Assembly (NCBI GenBank): GCA_012799495.1
Contig: JAAZLD010000169.1
Coordinates: forward strand, 1-10,344
Direction: 5' to 3'
Source of the DNA: Desulfitobacterium sp.
Lineage (GTDB): Bacteria; Bacillota; Desulfitobacteriia; Desulfitobacteriales; Desulfitobacteriaceae
Length of the DNA stretch: 10,344 bases
The notes under the pieces are model-generated. The model had not been told where the DNA came from. It made no database searches and saw only the letters and a program-made list of their open reading frames with translations. The position numbers and the translations under genes were made by a program. Positions 5,870-10,344 of the stretch are shown here, piece after piece; the stretch's first letter is position 1, and each line of letters starts with the position of its first letter.

Positions 5870-6229
5870 TTGGAACATTTTGCCAGAATGGCTTTGTTAG
5901 CAGATTTTTATAGACCCTTACTTACGGCGAAGCAAAGGAGAGTTTGGGAATTCTACTATGAACAGGATCTGTCTTTAGTTGAGATTGCTGAATTGGAGAA
6001 TAATACCCGTCAGGCTGTTTATGATCTCCTTAAAAGGACAGAGAAAATCCTGCAAGGTTATGAAGATAAACTTGGATTAGTGTGCCGTTTTAAGATTGAA
6101 CAAGATAAGGTCGCTGAAGTAAACAATCTGATGCAGGGATTTTCTGCAGAGGACTTTTCTTCAATGGAATCTTGGGAACGCTATCAAGCCATGTTAAAAG
6201 AGATTAAAGAAATTTTTAAAGATATATAG
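5870..6229 (+). CDS. ylxM: YlxM/p13 family helix-turn-helix protein (UPF0122)
   Basis: YlxM is a small protein encoded next to ffh in most Firmicutes; it binds SRP components in streptococci and is thought to modulate targeting. The 119-residue product starts at TTG 5870, served by AGGAGG about ten bases upstream. Residues about 18-61 form a sigma-70 region-4-like helix-turn-helix: LTAKQRRVWEFYYEQDLSL, then VEIAELENNTRQAVYDLL as recognition helices, then a basic LKRTEKIL helix. The C-terminal half is a charged, probably helical segment ending in IKEIFKDI. No membrane segment or metal site is visible. It is first in the operon, behind a consensus promoter, and is separated from ffh by 37 bases. 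Confidence 0.93.
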   Translation: MEHFARMALLADFYRPLLTAKQRRVWEFYYEQDLSLVEIAELENNTRQAVYDLLKRTEKILQGYEDKLGLVCRFKIEQDKVAEVNNLMQGFSAEDFSSMESWERYQAMLKEIKEIFKDI

Positions 6230-6253
6230 CTAACTAATATCAAGGATCTAGAA

Positions 6254-6259
6254 GGGAGG
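6254..6259 (+). promoter_or_regulatory. Ribosome binding site that decides the ffh start
   Basis: GGGAGG ends only one base before the ATG at 6261 but seven bases before the GTG at 6267. Normal spacing and the family N-terminus (MFQSLSEKLQ) both favour the GTG. Confidence 0.75.
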
Positions 6260-6266
6260 TATGCTA

Positions 6267-7622
6267 GTGTTTCAAAGTTTAAGTGAAAAACTCCAGGCCA
6301 CTTTTAAACGTCTCAAAAGTAAAGGAAAACTTACCGAGGCTGATGTAAATGAAGCTATGCGAGAGGTACGTGTGGCCTTATTAGAGGCAGACGTTAACTT
6401 TAAAGTTGTTAGAGAATTTGTATCTAAGGTCAAAGAACGTTCCATTGGCCAGGAAGTTTTAGAATCTTTGTCACCTGGACAACAGGTGATCAAGATTGTT
6501 AATGAAGAAATGGTTGCCCTAATGGGCGGTGTCTCTAGTAAAATCAGTATTGCCTCTAAGCCTCCTACTGTAATCATGTTAGTCGGTTTGCAAGGAGCGG
6601 GGAAAACTACCCATGGAGCTAAACTGGCTAATATGCTTAAAAAACAGGGTAAGCGTCCTCTATTAGTAGCTTGCGATATCTATCGTCCAGCAGCTATTAA
6701 GCAGCTTCAAGTTTTAGGAGAACAAATCAATGTACCCACTTTTTCTCTTGGACAAGAAAACCCTGTTAAAATAGCCCAAGAAAGTATCCAACAGGCCTCA
6801 AAGGATGGGCAAGATGTGGTAATTATCGATACTGCGGGACGCCTTCACATTGATGAAGAGCTCATGGGGGAATTAAAAGAAATTAAGGGTGCAGTGAAAC
6901 CTCATGAGATTCTTTTGGTAGTAGATGCTATGACCGGGCAAGATGCAGTGAATGTAGCGGAAAGTTTCTATAATGAATTGGGAGTAGATGGGGTAATCCT
7001 CACTAAGTTAGATGGAGATACTCGAGGAGGAGCAGCTCTTTCTATTAAAGCTGTTACTGGTTGCCCGATCAAATTCATCGGAGTAGGGGAAAAAATGGAT
7101 GCTATTGAAGCATTCCATCCTGACCGGATGGCTTCCCGGATTTTAGGTATGGGAGACGTCCTTACTTTAATTGAAAAAGCCCAAAGTGCTTTTGATGAAA
7201 AACAAGCTCGAGAGATGGAACAAAAGCTCCGGAAACAGGAGTTTACCTTAGATGATTTCTTAGAGCAAATGCAGCAGCTGAAGAAGATGGGACCCCTTAA
7301 TTCTTTGCTGGAAATGATCCCGGGGGTGGGAAAGCAACTTAAAGATGTCCAAATCGATGAAAAGGAAATGGCTCATGTAGAAGCTATTATCAAGTCCATG
7401 ACCCCTGAAGAACGTCGCAAGCCCTCCATTATTAAAGATTCTAGAAAAAGGCGTATTGCTAAAGGGAGCGGTACTTCTGTTCAACAGGTGGGACGCTTAT
7501 TAAAACAGTTTAACCAAATGCAAAAAATGATGAAACAATTTGCCGGTGGTGCCGGTATGATGGGTAAGGGGAAAAAGGGTAAGAGAGGTAAGAAAATGGG
7601 ACTTCCTTTCCCTTTTAGATAA
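6267..7622 (+). CDS. ffh: Signal recognition particle GTPase Ffh (SRP54)
   Basis: Ffh binds SRP RNA and hydrophobic signal sequences on the ribosome and hands them to FtsY at the membrane. From GTG 6267 the protein has 451 residues, close to the Bacillus enzyme. The N domain (about 1-95) includes the ALLEADVNFKVV helix. The G domain has the P-loop GLQGAGKTTH (107-116), DIYRPAAIKQL (about 138-148), DTAGRLH (about 189-195), TKLDGDTRGG (about 247-256) and GVGEKMD. The M domain follows (about 320-451): FTLDDFLEQMQQLKKMGPL, the RNA-binding RKRRIAKGSG segment, and a methionine-rich tail FNQMQKMMKQF with a lysine/glycine-rich end. His116 occupies a P-loop position that varies in the family, so function is not in doubt. 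The gene lies between ylxM and rpsP, the usual Firmicute order. Confidence 0.97.
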   Translation: MFQSLSEKLQATFKRLKSKGKLTEADVNEAMREVRVALLEADVNFKVVREFVSKVKERSIGQEVLESLSPGQQVIKIVNEEMVALMGGVSSKISIASKPPTVIMLVGLQGAGKTTHGAKLANMLKKQGKRPLLVACDIYRPAAIKQLQVLGEQINVPTFSLGQENPVKIAQESIQQASKDGQDVVIIDTAGRLHIDEELMGELKEIKGAVKPHEILLVVDAMTGQDAVNVAESFYNELGVDGVILTKLDGDTRGGAALSIKAVTGCPIKFIGVGEKMDAIEAFHPDRMASRILGMGDVLTLIEKAQSAFDEKQAREMEQKLRKQEFTLDDFLEQMQQLKKMGPLNSLLEMIPGVGKQLKDVQIDEKEMAHVEAIIKSMTPEERRKPSIIKDSRKRRIAKGSGTSVQQVGRLLKQFNQMQKMMKQFAGGAGMMGKGKKGKRGKKMGLPFPFR

Positions 7623-7675
7623 ATTACCAATTATTATTTTTATACTAAATTATCCTTATGAGGAGGTGAAAAATA

Positions 7676-7942
7676 ATGGCAACAAAAATTCGTCTACGCC
7701 GTATGGGTGCCAAGAAAAATCCCTTCTACCGTTTAGTAGTTGCAGATTCTAAATCTCCCAGGGATGGCCGTTTTATTGAAGAAATCGGTTACTATGATCC
7801 CACCAAACAACCTGCAGTAATAAACATTGATGAAGAAAAAGCGATGAAATGGTTAGCATCAGGTGCTCAACCTTCAGATACTGCGAAGTCCTTACTTCGT
7901 AAAACTGGGATATTGGCAAAATACCAGGAGTCAAAGAAGTAA
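7676..7942 (+). CDS. rpsP: 30S ribosomal protein bS16
   Basis: An 88-residue small-subunit protein needed for assembly of the 16S rRNA 5' and central domains. The N-terminus MATKIRLRRMGAKKNPFYRLVVADSKSPRDGRFIEEIGYYDP is the classic bS16 signature, and the length is normal. The ATG at 7676 follows GAGGAGGTG at good spacing. The 53-base gap after ffh is AT-rich without a clear terminator, so it should be cotranscribed with ffh. It leads the translation part of the operon. Confidence 0.98.
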   Translation: MATKIRLRRMGAKKNPFYRLVVADSKSPRDGRFIEEIGYYDPTKQPAVINIDEEKAMKWLASGAQPSDTAKSLLRKTGILAKYQESKK

Positions 7943-7963
7943 TGGCTTATTGGGGGTGTTCCC

Positions 7964-8194
7964 ATGAAGGAACTCGTAGAAATTCTTGCGAAAGCACTAG
8001 TAGATAACCCTGAAGAAGTGATGGTTGCCCAATCGGAAACAGATAAAACTATTCATCTTCAATTGATAGTTGCTTCCGAAGATATGGGTAAGGTCATTGG
8101 AAAACAGGGTAGGATCGCCAATGCGATTCGTACCATTGTTAAAGCGGCTGCCGTTAAAGATGGCCGTAGGGTTCATGTAGATATTGATCAATAA
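7964..8194 (+). CDS. khpA: KH-domain RNA-binding protein KhpA (YlqC)
   Basis: KhpA is a 76-residue single KH-domain protein that in Firmicutes pairs with KhpB (Jag) to bind RNA and influence cell-wall growth and division. The whole protein is one KH fold; the RNA-binding GxxG loop is GKQG at 46-49 inside GKVIGKQGRIANAIRTIV. The ATG at 7964 follows GGGGGTG. It sits between rpsP and rimM, its usual place. A weak terminator just after its stop may reduce transcription into rimM. Confidence 0.96.
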   Translation: MKELVEILAKALVDNPEEVMVAQSETDKTIHLQLIVASEDMGKVIGKQGRIANAIRTIVKAAAVKDGRRVHVDIDQ

Positions 8195-8204
8195 ACCAGT
8201 TAAG

Positions 8205-8224
8205 AAGGGCCTTGTGCCCTTTTT
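8205..8224 (+). terminator. Short intrinsic terminator or attenuator between khpA and rimM
   Basis: AAGGGC (8205-8210) and GCCCTT (8216-8221) form a perfect 6-bp stem with a 5-base loop, running straight into five Ts. It is a compact terminator inside an operon normally cotranscribed, so partial termination is likely. The T-run also begins a TTGACA hexamer (8223-8228). Confidence 0.65.
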
Positions 8225-8230
8225 GACATT

Positions 8231-8284
8231 TTAGGTAAGTTAACTGCTTATAGGAGTTGACTTCTATATACTTCTTAGACCTAA
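8231..8284 (+). promoter_or_regulatory. Foldable leader upstream of rimM
   Basis: AAGTTAACT (8237-8245) pairs with AGTTGACTT (8255-8263) over nine base pairs with one wobble. Directly outside it, TTAGGT (8231-8236) pairs with ACCTAA (8279-8284) over six more, leaving a one-sided bulge of 15 bases. The outer arm ends three bases before the rimM ribosome site, so folding could affect translation. The structure is read by eye and matches no leader I know. Confidence 0.35.
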
Positions 8285-8286
8285 AA

Positions 8287-8292
8287 AAGGAG
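8287..8292 (+). promoter_or_regulatory. Ribosome binding site that decides the rimM start
   Basis: AAGGAG lies one base before the ATG at 8294 but seven bases before the in-frame ATG at 8300. The second ATG therefore fits normal initiation spacing. Confidence 0.75.
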
Positions 8293-8299
8293 AATGAGT

Positions 8300-8806
8300 A
8301 TGGATGAGGTTTTGATCGGGGAAATTACAAAACCCCACGGTATCAAAGGAGAATTGAAGGTCCGTCCTATTACGGATTTTCCTGAGCGGTTTAAGAAGCT
8401 ACAGGAAGTGATTCTTGTAGCCCCAAAAGGTACGAAAGATACCTTCAAAATTAAGAAGGCCAATGTTCAAGGGACTGATATTTACTTAGCTTTGGATGGG
8501 GTAAACTCTCGAGATGAGGCTGAAAAATTGCGGGGTATGGCAATAAAAATTAAGAGCTCAGAAGTTCCTCCCCTAGGAAAAGGAAGATATTATTATTTTG
8601 AATTAGAGGGGATGGAGGTCTATGAAGGGGATAATTACTTAGGGATATTGACTCAGATTTTAGAGACTGGTGCTAATGATGTATACCTAGTAAAAGGACC
8701 TCAGGGGGAAATCTGTGTACCTGCTTTAAAAACTGTTGTTAAAAAGGTTGATGTGCCTGGTAAACGTATGGATGTGATTCTCCCTCCTGGCCTTCTTGAT
8801 AAATGA
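8300..8806 (+). CDS. rimM: Ribosome maturation factor RimM
   Basis: RimM helps mature the 3' domain of 16S rRNA by binding ribosomal protein uS19 on the 30S precursor. From ATG 8300 the protein has 168 residues, the normal size. The N-terminal barrel (about 1-85) opens with VLIGEITKPHGIKGELKVRPITDFPERF, the family signature. The C-terminal PRC-barrel (about 92-166) includes RYYYFELEGMEVYEGDNYLG and the closing ILPPGLLDK. The gene has a foldable leader and a weak terminator in front, so its level may be tuned apart from rpsP-khpA. Its stop is 10 bases before trmD. Confidence 0.96.
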   Translation: MDEVLIGEITKPHGIKGELKVRPITDFPERFKKLQEVILVAPKGTKDTFKIKKANVQGTDIYLALDGVNSRDEAEKLRGMAIKIKSSEVPPLGKGRYYYFELEGMEVYEGDNYLGILTQILETGANDVYLVKGPQGEICVPALKTVVKKVDVPGKRMDVILPPGLLDK

Positions 8807-8816
8807 GGGTATTCTT

Positions 8817-9620
8817 ATGAAATTTACAGTATTGACTTTATTTCCGGAAATGTTTGCTCCTTTAAACGAAAGTATTTTAAAACGTGCTCAACAAGGGAAA
8901 CTTATTGAGGTAGAACTGATTAATTTCCGGGAATACGCAATGAGTAAGCATAAAAATGTAGATGATATTCCTTATGGTGGAGGGGCTGGAATGGTTCTTA
9001 AGCCAGAACCTATTTATGCTGCCATTGGTGATCTGCCGGAAACTGTGGGTTCCCGGCGTATTGTGCTACTCACACCTCAAGGTGAGCCTTTTAAACAAGA
9101 AAAAGCCCAAGAATGGAGCCAATTAGATGAAATTGTCTTTATCTGTGGCCATTATGAGGGATTTGATGAGAGAATTCGTTATCTAGCAGATGAAGAAATC
9201 TCTTTAGGGGATTTTGTTTTGACTGGTGGGGAGCTGGCTGCTATGGTGATGATCGATGCTGTAGCTCGTTTAATTCCTGGAGTACTAGGAGAAGAGGACT
9301 CAGCAGTAGAGGATTCTCATAGTATGGGTGCTCTCGAATATCCTCACTATACTCGTCCTCGGGTTTTTGAGGGGATGGAGGTCCCGGAGGTTCTTTTATC
9401 TGGCCATCATATGAAAATTCAAGCTTGGCGACGTAAGGAGTCTCTAAGACGTACTTTTTTTAGACGCCCGGAATTATTTGCTGAACTTGAATTTTCACCA
9501 GAGGATTACCCCTTACTGGAAGAGTTAGCTGAAGAGTATCCTGAATTAGCTGAAGAAAGTTGGCGCTGGGAACATTTGAAGCCCAAATCTAAGAGAAGGC
9601 GTCCTAAAAAATCACCATAG
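8817..9620 (+). CDS. trmD: tRNA (guanine-37-N1)-methyltransferase TrmD
   Basis: TrmD transfers a methyl group from S-adenosylmethionine to G37 next to the anticodon, preventing +1 frameshifts. ATG 8817 is chosen: GAGGG lies seven bases upstream and the product begins MKFTVLTLFPEMF as in the family. The SPOUT trefoil-knot domain has YGGGAGMVLKPEP (about 55-67), LTPQGEP, ICGHYEGFDERI (about 110-121) and SLGDFVLTGGELA. The catalytic pair is Arg151 (VARLIPG) and Asp166 (VEDS), matching E. coli Arg154 and Asp169 in spacing. The C-terminal tRNA-binding part includes EYPHYTRP, LLSGHH and WRRKESLRRT. At 267 residues it is about 20 longer than typical, because of an acidic stretch followed by a strongly basic tail rich in Lys, Arg and Pro. 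Confidence 0.97.
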   Translation: MKFTVLTLFPEMFAPLNESILKRAQQGKLIEVELINFREYAMSKHKNVDDIPYGGGAGMVLKPEPIYAAIGDLPETVGSRRIVLLTPQGEPFKQEKAQEWSQLDEIVFICGHYEGFDERIRYLADEEISLGDFVLTGGELAAMVMIDAVARLIPGVLGEEDSAVEDSHSMGALEYPHYTRPRVFEGMEVPEVLLSGHHMKIQAWRRKESLRRTFFRRPELFAELEFSPEDYPLLEELAEEYPELAEESWRWEHLKPKSKRRRPKKSP

Positions 9621-9632
9621 GGAGGGAAAAGT

Positions 9633-10190
9633 ATGGGGGATTTATATATAGCTTTGATTCATGCTCCTGTTTATAATAAGAACATGGAAGAAATAGCCAC
9701 ATCTATAACTAATTTAGATATTCACGATATTGCCCGCAGTGCTACCACCTATGGAGTTAAGGGTTACTATATTGTCCATCCTGCTGAAGCTCAGAGATCT
9801 TTGGCTCAAAGAATCATGGGATATTGGCAGGAAGGTTTTGGGGCAGAGTATAATCCTCATCGTCAGGAAGCCTTTGCCAGAGTAAAATTAGCTCGAGAAA
9901 TAGGAGAAGTAGAAGCAGAAATTTTTGCCGAACATGGGAAAATGCCTATTAAGCTTGCCACTGATGCAAGATACTATCCCAATACCCTAGACTACAGTAC
10001 AGTGCGAAAAAAACTCGAAATAGAAGAAAAACCTATGCTATTACTATTTGGCACAGGTTGGGGTCTTACGAGAGAAGTTATAGAAAGTTGCGATATTATC
10101 CTTAAGCCAATCTACGGTCCGGGAGAATGGAATCACCTTTCCGTTCGCTCAGCGGCAGCAATTATTCTGGATCGTTTAAGAGGTCAATAA
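9633..10190 (+). CDS. SPOUT-class RNA methyltransferase (TM1570/AQ_054-like family)
   Basis: A 185-residue predicted S-adenosylmethionine-dependent RNA methyltransferase whose exact target I cannot give. The N-terminus (LYIALIHAPVYNKNMEEIATSITNLDIHDIARSATTYGV) begins a Rossmann-like half. The C-terminal half has the knot blocks LLLFGTGWGL (about 136-145) and YGPGEWNHLSVRSAAAIILDRL (about 161-182), where the cofactor binds in SPOUT proteins. Like TrmD it lacks a separate RNA-binding domain. The ATG at 9633 follows GGGAGGG, 12 bases after the trmD stop. Genes of this family lie between trmD and rplS in several Clostridia and in Thermotoga, suggesting a role in tRNA or rRNA modification. Confidence 0.88.
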   Translation: MGDLYIALIHAPVYNKNMEEIATSITNLDIHDIARSATTYGVKGYYIVHPAEAQRSLAQRIMGYWQEGFGAEYNPHRQEAFARVKLAREIGEVEAEIFAEHGKMPIKLATDARYYPNTLDYSTVRKKLEIEEKPMLLLFGTGWGLTREVIESCDIILKPIYGPGEWNHLSVRSAAAIILDRLRGQ

Positions 10191-10206
10191 TTAAAGTGTT
10201 TTTTAG

Positions 10207-10235
10207 TTGCATAGAGTTCAAGAATATGCTAAAAT
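10207..10235 (+). promoter_or_regulatory. Promoter of rplS
   Basis: The -35 box TTGCAT (10207-10212), a 17-base spacer, and an extended -10 TGCTAAAAT (10227-10235, with TAAAAT as the hexamer). Transcription should start near 10242, giving a leader of about 93 bases. It would let rplS be expressed independently of the upstream operon. Confidence 0.75.
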
Positions 10236-10241
10236 GACACG

Positions 10242-10334
10242 GTAAAACGGATGGTCCTCTCGCTATTGAGCTTAATAATTTTTGTATTAAGTATTAGTGT
10301 ATGAACATCTAGGCAAGGAAGGGGTGAATCACCT
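10242..10334 (+). promoter_or_regulatory. Foldable 5' leader of rplS, possible bL19 autoregulatory leader
   Basis: GATGGTC (10250-10256) can pair with GAACATC (10303-10309) around one G-A mismatch. It encloses a 7-bp hairpin, CTTAATA (10271-10277) with TATTAAG (10285-10291). The AAGGAAGGGG ribosome site follows at once. Firmicutes are known to have an L19 leader at this place; I match it on position and general shape only, not by covariance. Confidence 0.45.
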
Positions 10335-10344
10335 ATGGATTACA
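10335..10344 (+). CDS. rplS: Start of the next gene, probably ribosomal protein bL19 (3' truncated by window edge)
   Basis: ATG GAT TAC (Met-Asp-Tyr) begins after a strong AAGGAAGGGG ribosome site with about ten bases of spacing. Only three codons are inside the window, so the identity rests on position: rplS follows trmD and its SPOUT neighbour in this conserved operon, and bL19 often begins Met-Asp. Confidence 0.65.

Noticed and set aside
6261..6266. ATG at 6261 as the ffh start
   Set aside because: It is one base from the Shine-Dalgarno sequence; GTG 6267 has normal spacing and the expected N-terminus.
6585..6614. His116 in the Ffh P-loop as a defect
   Set aside because: That position varies in the family (Thr in Bacillus, Ser in E. 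coli); the Gly, Lys and Thr residues that bind nucleotide are intact.
8294..8299. ATG at 8294 as the rimM start
   Set aside because: It is one base from AAGGAG; ATG 8300 has normal spacing.
822..8463. Minus-strand open frames inside ftsY, mtnA, ffh, khpA and rimM
   Set aside because: All lie opposite confidently identified genes, lack ribosome sites and have no recognisable domains.

Overview
The window reads as chromosomal DNA from a low-to-moderate GC Firmicute, most likely an anaerobic member of the Clostridia in the Desulfitobacterium/Peptococcaceae neighbourhood. This rests on strong GGAGG-type ribosome sites, TTG/GTG starts, the gene order ylxM-ffh-rpsP-khpA-rimM-trmD-(SPOUT)-rplS, an anaerobic ferrous-iron transporter, and an oxygen-independent nucleoside-salvage cassette. 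The species cannot be named from this sequence alone. All genes are on the plus strand.

Layout. (1) Positions 2-451 are the C-terminal end of feoB, followed by a hairpin and an intrinsic terminator. (2) A near-consensus promoter (646-674) starts a four-gene unit: ftsY, a purine nucleoside phosphorylase (mtnP-like, probably starting at a CTG that overlaps the ftsY stop), mtnA, and a FucA-like class II aldolase. A 23-bp-stem terminator closes it. (3) mtaD, a methylthioadenosine/S-adenosylhomocysteine deaminase, stands alone behind an AT-rich region with two inverted repeats and ends in a 10-bp tandem repeat. (4) A TTGACA-17-TAAAAT promoter (5802-5830) starts the translation/secretion operon ylxM-ffh-rpsP-khpA-rimM-trmD-RNA methyltransferase. 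A weak terminator and a foldable leader lie before rimM. (5) A further good promoter and foldable leader precede the first codons of rplS at the window edge.

How the genes fit. FtsY and Ffh are the receptor and GTPase of the signal recognition particle; YlxM is their usual companion. The genes between them form a plausible pathway: MtaD deaminates methylthioadenosine (or 5'-deoxyadenosine, or S-adenosylhomocysteine) to the inosine form; the phosphorylase, which carries an Asn typical of 6-oxopurine enzymes, releases hypoxanthine and a 5-modified ribose-1-phosphate; MtnA isomerises it to the ribulose-1-phosphate; and the aldolase should split this to DHAP plus an aldehyde. This is a DHAP-shunt type of salvage that avoids the oxygen-dependent steps of the classical methionine salvage route. 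The deaminase-first arrangement and its placement between ftsY and ylxM-ffh are the most interesting points. I found no CRISPR array, insertion sequence, phage gene, tRNA or rRNA.
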